DNA of 64,000 nucleotides from Paragorgia papillata (Eukaryota; Cnidaria; Anthozoa; Scleralcyonacea; Coralliidae), in contig JAWNZC010000348.1 in assembly GCA_035771165.1 (NCBI GenBank), positions 5,258,501 through 5,322,500 of the forward strand. The letters run 5' to 3'. Below are positions 1 through 24,900 of the stretch, piece by piece. Both the position numbers and the translations under genes were made by a program. Each line of letters opens with the position of its first letter. Positions within the stretch are counted from its first letter, which is position 1. Under the pieces are notes generated by a model that was given only the letters and a program-made list of their open reading frames with translations, was not told the origin of the DNA and made no database searches.

Positions 1-583
1 GAAGCCTCATTCGACCTGCAATCAACCCCTACTACCAAAGTATAAGGAAAAGCCGTGGATAACTGTTTTCAAGGACTTAATCGAGGATGACGTTGTCAAT
101 CCTAGTAACTACAGTAGCCTCATAAAATACTGAACATTTGAAGTCCAGATTTCATAACCGTGTGTGCCAGAGGTTCTTCCACGCTCGTAAAGATGATGAA
201 AACACACGAGAAGATGGGGCAGTAATTTTACATGTGCCAACTTGGTCCCTCCAACACATACTCCTATACATGTAGAATTGTAAAACCCCTGGCGTGCAGG
301 TTAAGATTTTCCGTCATTTCTTTCGAAAGTTTTCCGTCCTAACCCTAAAGGCTGATTTCCAGTCAGTGGAATTTTGCGAGCGGGCGGAATTTTTCTTTGT
401 CTTGTGAGCTCTCGAGCGGAACTAATCTAATTCAGAGCACAAAAGACAACGAAAAATTCCGCCCGCTCGCAAAATTCCACTGACTGGAAACCAGCCTTAA
501 TAGAGTACAATACATAACAAAAAATAAGGAAGGAAGATTAAACAAAACAATTTAAACCTAAACCCGCACATTTATAAACTCAC
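1..583. other. Gene flank/intron of CCDC47 before its last visible exon
   Basis: No further CCDC47 exon could be recognised here, so the remaining C-terminal exons are probably to the left of the window. The only structure seen is the palindromic element at 349-497. On the minus strand a normal donor (GTGAGT) leaves the exon ending at 584. Confidence 0.6.
349..497. mobile_element. PIF/Harbinger-like palindromic MITE, copy A
   Basis: A 149-bp near-perfect palindrome begins AGGCTGATTTCCAGTCAG and ends with its reverse complement. It is flanked on both sides by TAA (346-348 and 498-500). A nearly identical 149-bp copy lies at 59276-59424, also flanked by TAA. A 3-bp TWA duplication is typical of PIF/Harbinger elements; the superfamily assignment is inference. 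Confidence 0.8.
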
Positions 584-11781
<11,198 letters not shown>

Positions 11782-11879
11782 GATGGTCGTCTTGTACTCG
11801 TCCACCGAAATAAAGAAACTGGGAACCAATACAAAACCCAATCTCCCAGAGCCTTCGCTGCCTTCGCCCACTGATCTCT

Positions 11880-12085
11880 CAGCATATCCTCCTACCTAGA
11901 ATTACCAATAATCAGTAAGTGTGAAATCCCTAGAATTACCAATAATCGTTAATTTTAAAAAACTAATTCCCAACCCACCACCCCAACCTAACCCTAACCC
12001 CCCTGGAAACCCTAAACCTAACCAAAACCCCCGGTGAACCTAAACCTAACCACAACCCTCCGGAACCTTTGCAATCCCCCAGCAA
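11880..12085 (+). repeat. Dispersed repeat CCTCCTACCTAGAATTACC, copy 1 (3' truncated)
   Basis: About 200 bp nearly identical to 32662-32891, including two AGAATTACCAATAATC motifs and a C-rich part with CCTAACCCTAACC. This copy lacks the right inverted terminus. It lies about 100 bases upstream of the CCDC47 start codon. Confidence 0.85.
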
Positions 12086-12524
12086 CCTTTGAATAATGAT
12101 CACGAGGTCCTCTTTTTAATATTCCAGTGGGCGCGGCGGCGTGCGACTATAATGAAGACCCACCGAATACGAACAAGTCAACAATTATTCGTTTGGGACC
12201 ATTCCAGAATAGGAATAGCCAGAATAACGTACGCGAACGCTAGTTTAGGAGCTCTTTTTAATCCTTTCATTCGCATTGTCATGTTGTGGAACAACTTTAT
12301 CTTTTTGCTTTAACACCAGACGATTTTACTCGTCATATGAAAAGGTTTATGACACACTGTTGATTAACCCTTCCCTTTCATTTGCAGACAAAGCAACTTT
12401 CTCAAACATGTTTCATGAGATTGTTTTTAATATTAATATCAGTTTATTATCACAGTAAAGTAAACAGCTTATTTTAATTCCTTATTTGTTGTTCAGAATC
12501 AGCCTACAAAAAATAATTTTGATA

Positions 12525-12660
12525 ATGACGGCAAAAGGAGGAGTGTTTCATCAGGATATCCAAACACCGAGACGTTTGTTGAAAACCGAGGCGAAGCGGA
12601 GGTTTTTGAACAAACTTCGAGGTGTTTGGATATCCTGATGAAACACTCCTCCAAGTGTAT
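12525..12660. repeat. Palindrome with GAGTGTTTCATCAGGATATC arms
   Basis: Arms of about 55 bp (GGAGGAGTGTTTCATCAGGA and its reverse complement) surround a short GAAGCGGAGG centre. The design resembles the GTTTTATCAGATNTAAAACAC palindromes at 16.9 and 20.3 kb. Confidence 0.8.
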
Positions 12661-12974
12661 GATATAGCATCTCAAACAAATCAGTATTTTAAGAGAAAAT
12701 CAAGATGAAAGTTTGCTTAATTTATGTAATTTCTTCCTCCGATATCTAAACCACAGACACGCTACTGATTTCCTTTGTGTTTTCTTCATGAATTATTAAT
12801 GAGTTTGAGAATGATAGATAACACACACAATCTTACAGTATATTTACATCAAACTTTGTACTTGCCATAATAAATGACATCTAGACAAAACAATTCTACA
12901 AATCTTGTATATTTTCTCAATAGTTCACGCATGCAAGCGCTAATCACACATTTTTATTTCAATGCTGGCCATAA

Positions 12975-15900
12975 CTAGTGTAATACAGTTCCATTTAGAA
13001 TAGGAGCAGTAACCATTTGAGCAAAACAAGTTTCTTTTTTATCACAAGGCGCTTCATCAAGTTCAAACAAAGTCAATATGTTATCTCCATTGGCTGAAAA
13101 AGCACTTGCTGGAACATACAATGTGATCTGTGGTCCTTCTACAGGCCAGTAACGTCCAAGATTGAACTTGTTCAGAAACGCTTGGCCCTGTAATAATCAA
13201 GCAAAGTTTTAGAAATAAATAACATAACCACTGTACTATGAACTTTACAAAGTCACTCTTCTTCCCCAAATTAAGAGGGCTGGGCCTAATCCGGTTTTTT
13301 TCTTACAAAAACTGCTTCATTCTCAAACAAAAATATTAATACAGCTAACGGTATGTCGTATAAAACGTCAACATATATTTGTCAAACTTGCAGCCATTTC
13401 ATACTGAACACAAATAAATTTATCTCTTTCGTGGTTAAAATTCGTTTAATTAAAGGGTATTGGCAATATTTCAATTTGTTTAATATGTAAATGAGATGGG
13501 CTCTGACGTTAGGAGCAGGGGTACAGTATTTTTACACAAGGCAACATCAGTTATGAAATGTTCAAATGTTACAAAGCGTTTTTATGTGCACAGTTTCAAA
13601 TGATTTCGTTGAACAAATTTAGAGATATAACTGATTTTGCTACGCGTGAAAATACTGTACCCTGCTCCTGACGTCATGCAGAGACCATCTCATTTACAAT
13701 TTTATGGGTTCTTTCAAATTAAACAAACTTAATTTTTGTTGCCAATGTCCTTTAACAAGCTAAAACCTAGTATAGCCTCACACCAATATATTTGGACTTT
13801 CATGTCCTTCACAAATTAAATTTTCAATATTTAATAATATACCAACCTTTCTCCACCCATTCAACAAGAGATAGGTATCCTGTGGTGGTTTGCCATCAGG
13901 CATATCAGGAACTTTTCCTTGAAAGAATCCAGTCACGATCTCTTCATTGTGTATCTCTATATCATTGGATTGACTGAAGTATGCAGTTGAGTCGATGGCG
14001 ACATAAAGCGTAAGCCAATCAGAGACGACATTTCCATCGATGGTAACATTGTTTACCAGCCCCTTAGGATCATTGATAGCTGGTCCATAGTTAATACGTC
14101 CTTGGTTTTCAACAAAAATGTTAATCTCACATTCACCATCAATATGGACGAGAAGGCTTTTATCTTTGTCGTTACGATTTATTACGCCCACTCTTACCTA
14201 CATTTATAAAAAAAGAATTGTAGTCTGTAAAAATTGTGTATTTTAAACGTAATAGACAGCAAGAGAGTTAGAGCTAGAAAGGGCAAGCTATACTAGGGAA
14301 GACGAAGCAACTCAAAGCAACGCAACGAAACGAAACGCAACGCAAGGCAAAGCAAGGCAAAGCAAGGCAAAGCAAGGCAAAGCAAGGCAAAGCAAGGCAA
14401 AGCAAGGCAAAGCAAGGCAAAGCAAGGCAAAGCAGCAAGGCAAAGCAAGGCAAAGCAAGGCAATGTAAGGCAAGGCAAGGCAATGTAAGGCAAGGCAAGG
14501 CAACGTAAGGCAACGTAAGGCAAGGCAAGGCAAGGTAAGGTAAGGCAATGTAAGGCAAAGCAAGGCACCGTAAGGCAAAGCAAGGCAACGCGAAGCAAAG
14601 CAACGCATGACATAGCCTGCGTCGCAGCCGGACGTGTTTTGAAATTGAAACCCGATATATGTTCTGACGCCCTGCGAGTTTGCAAGGTTTTTTATAATCG
14701 CTTGTAATTGGCGCTTGTCGTCAGTTGTTGTTATACGGCGCTACGTGATTGGTCAAGCGACATGTAATGTATATTTTAAAAGGATTAAAAAAGATTAACG
14801 AAAGATTTTTAATGGGAGCTGGACGTGGACAATTTGATGTCATTTGAAGCTGAAAGGTCTCGCGTTTAATTTAAGGCGTACGAGTGGTTTCATCTGTCGT
14901 ATTTGTATTCAGAAGCGGAAGAAAACGAAGAGCATTGCTAATCCAAACGTGCAGGCGTCCAGAACACGAATTTGGTCGCTGGTCCGCAGACGGACTATAT
15001 CGGGTTTCAATTTCAAAACACGTCCGGCTGCGACGCAGGCTACGCATGACAAGGTAGGCAAGATAATGTCATGCAATACCGTAATAATGCAATGCAATCA
15101 AGCCAAGACAAAGTGCCAAGACCAGACCAGACCAGACCATGGCCTATGAATAATACTAAACCAGATCAGACCCAAACACAGACGAAACTATAGCTCAAGC
15201 TAAGGTGCTAATCTAAGTTAAACAAGACCATGCAGCTAAACAAAACTAAACTATGCAGAATAAAACAAACATGCGCTCAAAAAAAACAAGAGATTCTTCA
15301 TACTAATTTTTGTATCTATACTGCGATCAAGCAGGTAGACATAATGTCTCGAGTGCGCTGGTTCATAAGTTAACAATGCACAAGTGCCACAAGTTGTATG
15401 ACATTTTAATGCACAGTGGCCCAATATGACATTTTAACAGAAATATTTTGAAAATATAAGACTATACATAAACAAACAGATTTTTCTATTGAAATTTCAA
15501 TTTGCTTGTCACTTATGTAGTTGAGTAGTCAGCAGTAAATACAAGCATGCCCAAGCGTGCCTATTTTTGTTTTAGATTCAATGTGTATATACGACTATAC
15601 GTAGTCAGGAAAAAAACACGTTAAATCGAGAAATACAACATACTGAAAATTTCAAGAAATAGATGAGCGTATTGAAAAATAGCCTGAAAAAAATGACAAA
15701 ATCACTATAGTATCTTTCGGCGAGAGCAGAATTATAACTCCTCGCCATAAATAGTGCTGGATAAAACCTTTCCAAATATACCCACCTCATTGACAAATAC
15801 AATTGCCCTGTCATGGACACCTGGAATGCTTAGATTACTTGTTTGTTGTTTGGTAATTGTTTGGTTTATTGTAGTGCTGTAAAGTGCAAAGCCATAATTC

Positions 15901-18900
15901 ATGTCCATTTGTTCCATTGTAAGCGGATATTTTGATTTCACCCCTAATTGTGCGGTGGATAGTTGAGATTGAAGAAATTCCCACAGTGTACCGATCTTAA
16001 AAGTAAGTACGGAAAATAAATAGAAAATTAGGACACAAACGAAAGGTTGCAAACTGCAAAGAAAGCAACCAAGCGACACCCTGTCAACCAACTACTGTAT
16101 AGCCAAACGACTAACCAGCCAACCAGAACCAAACAAGCAACCAGAATCAAACAACCAACCAAACCAAACCAAACCAAACCTAGCAAACCAACATAATCAC
16201 GTATACGTTGACTAGAAATTTCTCAGGAAGTATCGCTCACCTGATGCATAAAAAATACGCCATAAGCATGTTTTGGAGTAGCTGGAGGAACTGGCATTTT
16301 CGGTATTGGTAAATATTTAGCGATAACTTTTCTCACAGCGTAATATTTATCATTGGGATCACCCGCTTCTGATAATGGCGCATCGTAATCATAACTTGTC
16401 GTACATGGTCTGTAGACAGAACTTCCAAATGTAGCTCCTAAAATAACATTGCAGTAATCACATAAAGTTATAGTCTATCTACAAGCTATCTATCTGACGT
16501 CATTTTGTCTTCTTTTAGGCTTAGAATTAGCGTTTTCTTCAGGTTCTGGTTGGGTTATAGTGTTAGGGTTCGTTTGGAATTAGGATTTGTTTGAAGTGTA
16601 AGAGTTTGTATTCGCAATTTATTGACGAATACTGCTACTAAAAAACATCAATTTAGCAGACAGAAATGTGCGAAAGAAATAAGAATGGCATACGACAGAA
16701 ATTATAATGGTATATTTAAAAAAGAATACAATAGTATTTCAAAAACTCATTAATATTCATGAACCAAATTGTCCACTAATATGCACGTATTTGATCATGT
16801 GCAAGTCTTTTATACCTGATAAAACTACCATGAATATTAACTAACGTGAAATTTTATATAAAGAATACTAATGAACGTGAAATTTTATATAAAATGTCAT
16901 CCTAATTAGCAAATCTATTGTCGGCGTTTTTGAAGCTATTCAAAACACTCGTAGTCGCGTTTTATCAGATCTAAAACACTCGCGCTACGCGCTCGTGTTT
17001 TAAATCTGATAAAACGCTCCTACTCGTGTTTTAAATATTACATAAAGCCCGTTTTCCACTAGGCGACCTTTTTCGCGCGAAGCGATTATTCGCCAGAAAA
17101 AGTAGGATCTGTTTCTACTTTTTCGCGGCGAATTTTGTCGCTAACCAATCACGTTGCTGAATATATTTCTTCGATTCGCTTCGCGCGAAAAAAAGTCGCC
17201 TAGTGGAAAACGGGCTTAAGAAAGAAATCACAATGGTGTAAAAAAGAAATTATAATGGTATATATAGAAAAATAAATTGTAATGATTATAAGAAAAAATC
17301 AAAATTTTATTTAGGGAAGAAATCACAATGGTATATATAACAATGAAATCATAAGTTCACCTTACCATTCATATATCCAAAATTCGTACCCCCTTCAAAC
17401 ATGTAGAAGTTGAGAGAAGCGTTCAAAGCAAGAATTTTATCCAGAGCATTAGCAATAACGGCAGGATCTCTAGTCTGGTGTTTAACACCCCATTGATCAA
17501 GCCAGCCAGAATAATACTCTGTGTTCACAAGTGGTCCGTGCGCTTGAAATTTTCTTTGTACAGCAAATGCCTTGTTTGGATCTGATCCTGAAAACAACAC
17601 CGCAAAAAACCGCTTTAATTTCAATTTCTATAGTGTTTTAATAGTACTTCTCAAAGTCATTAATAATTCATGAACTAATTAGCCAATCAGAGAAAAATAT
17701 TTGGTCATTTGTATGAGTTTGGAAACCCGGAAAGGTCGCGAAAACTGAATTTATAATTAAGAATCAGATAATAAACGGCACAAACAAAGATTAGAACCAT
17801 TTATTACCACATTTCTTAATTATAAATTCATGATTTTCATTATACGCTCATGTTTTACAAACACTTGAGACCAATGAAAATTACTCGCTTAACGGCCTCG
17901 TGATTTTCATTGTCCTCTCGTGTTTGTAACCCCTGGTAAAACACTCCCACTCGTTTATGAAATATCACTTAAAAATTTATCACAAGACACTGTATATATA
18001 GTCGCGTAATAGAAATTAATTTTGCAGTCCTTTATTTATTTAACATTTGCATATTAGCATTATTAACGCTACTGTTTACAGGTATATATAAATAGTGACG
18101 TAATTAAGCATCAACATCACAAGGCCGTTCACATAATCAAATCAACTTCTCAAACTGGTTTGGATTTGGACGTATGTTGAAAACGAGGGATCGGGCTATT
18201 CCGGAATATTTCAGATTTTGTTCTTATTCTGGAATAACCCAAATCAACACCCCCTTACGTTAAACTAGCCAAAAATAAGCGAGCAAAAATTTAAAAATAT
18301 GTGTATTTGATCAACTTCATTGTCTACAAGTAAAACGTAATAAACGTTTCAGTGAAAACGTGCATAAAGTGCAAGTATGTATAATATAGCTCACCTGCTC
18401 CAAAGTCTACAGTGCTAAAAAGACTGGGCAAAGTACCACAAGATAGTAAGCTTTCACTAGCACCATCCACAGTAAACAAAATAACATCCTTTCCAAGATA
18501 TTCTTCATATAAATTTTGTAAATAAGCCATGTACTTGTGATCACAAGTGTAGTAACTTCCATATTCATTCTCAACCTTGTAGTAAAAAAAGCCAGACAAA
18601 CTAACGTTAGTCAATCCATTATAACGAGTACCCTCGCGCCACCTGGCTCTAATAGGAACTAACTTGCAGTTTTTTTACACTCGTGGTGAAATCATGGGCT
18701 AAACGGGAATAATACTCATGATACTCTTTTGACTGACTTGAGAAGAATCCTAACTGACGTTTCTATACTGCCAAAACAGAGAACGTAGGAGTCGTTTCTC
18801 TCTGATGAAGGGCCTTCGCTCGAAACGTTAGACTCCTACGTTCTCTGTTTCGGCAGTATATCTAACCTTACTACACTTCGATTGTTGTTTCAACACTGCC

Positions 18901-21900
18901 TACGCAGCACGCTACTTTTATTGCATAACTATATTCCATTAGTTGTTTTTTGAATCTTCCTGATGCGCTTTGAAAAGACCATGAATATGGCAAAAAAGGT
19001 TGCAAAATCGGACACGTTCATAGAACTTGCGTGTTTCATTCCTTATTATATGCATGACAAAATTACTGCATTCCGATTGGTTGAGAGGAGTACAATTATT
19101 TTATTAATTGTACTGCAGTACAATTAATAAAAATAGAGAAGGCCCTGGAAACGATGTTGACAATAAAATTCAAAATGGCGGCCAATTCTGCAATGGAAAG
19201 TTTTCACATTTCCAACGACTTGTGGTACACTATGAACTAAAAATTCCATGTAAATATTTTGAAATAAGTACAAAGAACACCCAGAGTGAATATGTTTCTT
19301 GTCAAGTAATGAAACAAGATGTTTTTAAAGGCGTGAGTGAGTGCGATTAAGGATTTACACTCGTACAATTAAGGATTTACACTACTCGTGATATTTGAAA
19401 ATTACGCCAAATTGCACTCGCCTAACAGCTCGTATGATTACCTATACAAATAGTGCCAACTTTTACACCATAACAGAAATCCATAATTCTACAATTCGTA
19501 TGTTTTTTTTATTTTTTGTGGTTTTTTTTGCGGGAAAATGACGTCATATATTTCGCGCAAAAATTTTGTTTTAAAATTATTACATATTTGGTGATTGATT
19601 CGAAAATGGCATGTTAAATGAACCAGTGAACCACAAAACCGAAAAGATAACTAAAAAATATTTATTCAATCAAAAGTTATATTATTTGCGAATTGAAATT
19701 TTGCCATTTTGTTACTAAACATAGCCCAAAATGGCCGAAAATTCAGATTATCTTTTTGGTTTTGTGATTTATATATATAACATGCCATTTTCAAATCAAT
19801 CGCCAAATATGTAATAATTTCAACTGAACAAAATATTCGCGCCAAATATATGACGCCAAAACACAAAAAAATAAAAAAACAAAAAACATAGGAACTTATG
19901 GCTTTCTGTTATGGTGTAAAAATTGGGACAATTTGGGACAAAGTTCTATGAACCTGTCCGATTTTGCAACCTTTTTTCCCTATTGAGTTTTACAAACCCA
20001 AGGACGAAGTATATGCAGTATGTACTAATATCACGCACTGTAGTTTGAAGGACTGTAAAACGAAAGTCAACAAGTGTTTTGCTATATGCCAAAAACTGGT
20101 ACAGTAAATTCCAAAATGACTCCTACCTGATCAGGCAGAAATGGGTTATAATGAGGGGCCTCTCTTTGATGAGTAAATGAAATCGTCTAACGTTGTGCAG
20201 AGAAATTTTTCCTTGCATTAGACAGAGTAACAAAATACAAATAGGGTCGTTTTGGCCAGTTCAGGGAGAAATGGATTAAGTAATATTTAAAACACGAGTA
20301 GTCGTGTTTTATCAGATTTAAAACACGAGCGCGTAGCGCAAGTGTTTTAGATCTGATAAAACGCGACTACGAGTGTTTTGAATAGCTTCAAAAACGCCGA
20401 CAATAGATTTGCTAATTAGGATAACATTTTATATAAAATTTCACGTTCATTAGTATTCTTAAAATAAAATTTCACGTTAGTTAATATTCATAGTAGTTTT
20501 ATCAAGTATAAAAGACTTGCACATGATCAAATACGTGCATATTAGTGGACAATTTGGTTCATGAATATTAATTAGTTTTTGAAGTAATATTTAAAACATG
20601 AGCAGCAGTGTTTTATCAGATTTAAAACACGAGGCGATAGCCGAGTGTTTTAGATCTGATAAAACACGTACTGCGAATGTTTTGAATAGCTTCAAAAACG
20701 ACCCATTTGGCAAGTTCATTGGCGTAGTAAGTTTGAAAAATAACGTTGTCTAAGCCGAGAAAATCAAAGCTAAAGTTTATGTAAATCAGGAGGATTTTTT
20801 ATCAGATATAAAACCACGGACATGGTAGTGATTTCCTTTGTGTTTTCCTCATGAATTATTAATGAGTTTTTGAAGGACTTTTATTATATGGCCCGGATTA
20901 CTTCCGGTAAAATCACGCGCTGTGATTGGTTGCTGACGGGGCGAGATTGTTCCGTAATGCCACGGGCATTATGAAAATTGTTAATGCCCTACGATTGGAA
21001 ACAAACAAAAAATCCTAATAAGAAACTTTTATTGCCGAAAAACGGCGAAAATAGATGAAATAGACGACGATGAACATTATAAAAGTAAATTATATTATCC
21101 AGAGGAGAAAGAAAAAGAAGAAAATAACGCTAGTTCGGTGTTTTGACGAAGTTAAAGGAAGCGAAGACCAAGAAATACAAGATTAATTTTGAAATAGAAA
21201 GTGCCGTATAATAAACTACTTAATAACCTCGACCTTTCGGTCTTTACGGTAAAATATTAAACCTCGGTCTTGAGCGTATTAACCTCGCTATCGCTCGGTC
21301 AATACAGCAAGACCTTATTTTACCGTAAAGACCTCACTCTCGGTTATTAAGTAGTTATTAAAGAACGAGTCCCAGTTATCTGGGACATAATACTTTTCTC
21401 TTATATAAATGCAAACCAAACAGCAACATCATACCAAGAGTCTTATATCCAGGGAGGAGAGATATAAAAACCCTGGGTACGACCAAACAGATCACTAACC
21501 ATAGCACGTAAGTAAAATACAGCACAATCAAGTATCAGTATCAGTTCAACGACCCTGTACTTCAGTACGTCCACATGGATATACATTGTCATGGCTGAAA
21601 TACTTACTTGTGCAGAGATTATAGGACCACCATTTGCATACAAGTAAGGTCTCAATTTAGGAAAGAGGACTTTAAACCACGAAGTTACAGCAGAGATATA
21701 CACTAAAAAAATTAAGAAAAATAGAAACTAATTTAATTATCATCATTCGCAGCCAATTGATGCGAAATAATTCACTCGCAGCGAAATTAATTTGATGAAG
21801 GGTGTTAGCTCAAAACTTCAGTACTTTGTTTTCAAAAATCTCAGCAGTTCACTTTTGAAAAAGATTGGCAAACTGTAGTTGTGACTGCTGTGCTAACAAT

Positions 21901-24900
21901 GACGTTTCTATTATTTATTATTCAAACAGCTTCCCGAAAGCAAAATAACTACAAATTGCACTGTTTATATGTTATTTATTTCTGGTTATCTGAAGTAAAA
22001 ATTACTATAGTACTCGCGCCTCGTTTCAGTTGAGTTCGGCCACATCGATATTAACCTATATCAAAGCAACATCGTTTTCAAATGTCTCCGTTTTCGTAAT
22101 TTCGCACGTCCACGTGACAACGCCCGTTTTCGAAAATCTGTTTTTAAAAGTCTCCACTTTGCAGACACGTTTCCGGAAAAAGTTGTCGTTTTCAGTCGGA
22201 AAAACTGAAGACTTTTGCAAATAACAATTCAGCATTTTCGGAAACGAATCAAAAAATCTCCGCACAAATGTCGCAGCGCGATGTCATTGTGGATTTTTTC
22301 CAAATCCTTGATTATAATTGGTCAGAAAGTTGGTGAGAATTCTCTATATCTGCACGTTTAGTCATATTTGCCGCTGCGTCAGATTCCGAACCCACATGCC
22401 ATAGTATCTGTAGTTTCTGGAGGTATATTATCTGTAGGAAAAATGACTTACCATGCATGTGCTGACGTGATCTGTCCAGCTAGACAAATCGAAGAAAAGC
22501 GCGGGAAAGAAGCAACTGTATTTGAATATTTTTGGATTCTGTGAGAGTGATTTTCTTTACATTTTAAACTGAAAATGTGTAACAAAACAATTATTGAATT
22601 TGCCGGACTTTTTTGATGTCAAGAATTATCAAGGTCTCAGACGGCATTATCAGCCTCAGCCTTCGGCAGATAACACAGAATTTGGTCTTGATAATTGTTG
22701 TAATATCAAAAAAATCTTATCGGGAAATTGTTTAATAGCTGTTTTGAAATGATTTTAAAGAACAAACGAATGACCTGGCATCCCCTACAGTAATAAAACA
22801 TTTCATAATTAAAATATTTGAGAATAAGATTTTAAATGGTTAATTGATATTGTTATTAATAAATTAAAATTCAATTAAATACCTGGATCTTTCGAAGAAC
22901 GGAGAATAATGGATGAATTTTTTAGCAGCCAAGCTGGAAAACCTCCCTAGAATTACAGATGTTCAATAAACATTTTATTTTAAATAATGTGGATAATACT
23001 CATGCAGACACTCAGTCTCTGCCATTCAGTGTAAATTGCAGTAACTAAGAAGAAATTGAACTAAATAGTTTGAAGTTATTTAATACAGTTTTTACTTACA
23101 AAGTCCCACTCAGCGCAAATATATGGACCTAAAAATTGAATTACTTGGTCATTCATTGTACTGCTAAACACAATTGTATGAATTACAGTGCATATGACAT
23201 GGAAACAAAGTTTGTCTCATTGGAAAGAGCACTTATAAAAATGACAAAGTAACTTCTTTTGCAGTTTTTGGTTTCCTTGCTTCGTTTTTGAGATTTAAAA
23301 CCACTTAAAATTCTACATGTATTGTTTGGTGTTGTGTGAAGAACACACACACATGCTTCCTTCAAATTAAGTTTAGTTTGATAATAGCAAAGATATATTG
23401 CACATGTAATGTACGTCACAACATGTGATATTCATATCAAACAAACTGAAATATCTCAACAACAAACCAACGAGACAAAAAACTGCAAAATATGTTACTT
23501 TGTCATTTTAAGTGTTGTTTTAAATGAGACAACCTTAATTTTCATGTCATATGCTCTTTATTAATGAAACAATGAAAAGAAACATAAAAACTTTTACATT
23601 TAGTACAAAACTTAGTTTAAAGCTTATAATTATATTTCAAATAAAAGTTTGATTATTTTACATTTGGTAGAAAACTTAGCTTAAATTTTACAAATACAGC
23701 AATGTATTGTATCATATGCACTAACCAGGTCGCAGTATGAGTAGCAGTCCAGTTGCTTTAACTAATTCAATAAAGCTTAACAGATCAGCATCACCCTCAA
23801 AATTGAACTTTCCTTCTTCTGGCTCATGAATGTTCCATGCAACATACCTAAAATTATTTTATTTTTATTGTTGATTCCACATTATTTTACCGCCGTGTGT
23901 ATCGATTGCGAAGTTTGTTGGAAAGTTCTAAAGTCCGTTCAGAAGTTTGGAACTACATTGCCAAGGTTGACAAATTATCCAATCAAATTGCGAGCTGCGA
24001 ATCAGTGTCAGCTCCATTTTGATTGGATTACTGTCAAACTTGACAACATAGTTTCGAACTTCCAAATGAACTTTGAAACTTCTCGAGTGGCGACAAACTC
24101 CACAAGTCGCAACACAAGGCAGTAAAATAATGTAAAATCAACAATACTTAATATGTACCGTACATTAAACATATTGACAATAGGTTGGGTAATTTCTAAA
24201 CCAATCTCAATTACTGTGGCCCAAAAATAAGTAGAATTGTGACTTAAAAAAAGACAATATAGGACACACATTCAGGGATATTTTCAAGCATTTAAGTCTA
24301 CTACTGTTTTTTAGAAGAAGATTGAGTTTATTACATTTCTATAAAATGTAAAGACCCCCAGTATGCACCATTGTGATATGTGCACCCCTGTTATAAGTGC
24401 CATAGTCTAGGTAATATGTGCCCCACTGTACGTGATATGTGCACCCCATGATATGTGTACCCCTATGTGTGCACCCCTGTGACATGTGTACCACTGTGAT
24501 ATACTGTGGAATGTGGTTGAGTGTTTAATGATGTCCAACACACAGATCATTGCAACGGTTGATTGAACATGTTGTCAAGTGAAACTTTGAATATTGCTAT
24601 GTGATCGTTGAAAACGTTGAACATTTAAAAACAAATCAATCAACTTGTGGTGTGAATTTGACAAGCATCTTTGAAATCATGCCACAACCACAAGTTGATT
24701 GGTTTGTTTTTAAATGTTCAACATATTCTGGTGAAACTCACATCTTTGGAAAAATCGCACACCTAACGATGGCTTACAAATGGCAGTATAAGTGAACTGT
24801 TTTTCACATGGCAAACAATGCGGAACTGCTCTTCATATGGCAGTTGTTGTGATGCTACCATACATCAAGTCACTGGACTTGTTCAATTCACGAATAATTT

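Larger units (their letters stand above)
11782..12974. promoter_or_regulatory. Spacer between galactosidase 3' end and CCDC47 start
   Basis: The CCDC47 5' UTR and promoter must fall here, because CCDC47 starts at 11781 and the upstream gene stops at 12975. No TATA box or other site could be assigned. The frame stays open upstream to 11871 but lacks features of a real N-terminus. The interval also holds a dispersed repeat (11880-12085) and a palindrome (12525-12660). Confidence 0.45.

Noticed and set aside
11960..12060. Telomere-like CCTAACCCTAACC repeat
   Set aside because: Only a few irregular units, and they are part of a dispersed element also present at 32760, not an interstitial telomere.
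14274..14685. Three overlapping minus-strand open frames rich in CLALPCFAL
   Set aside because: They are translations of the GCAAAGCAAG minisatellite in different frames; stop codons are absent because of the repeat, not because of coding.
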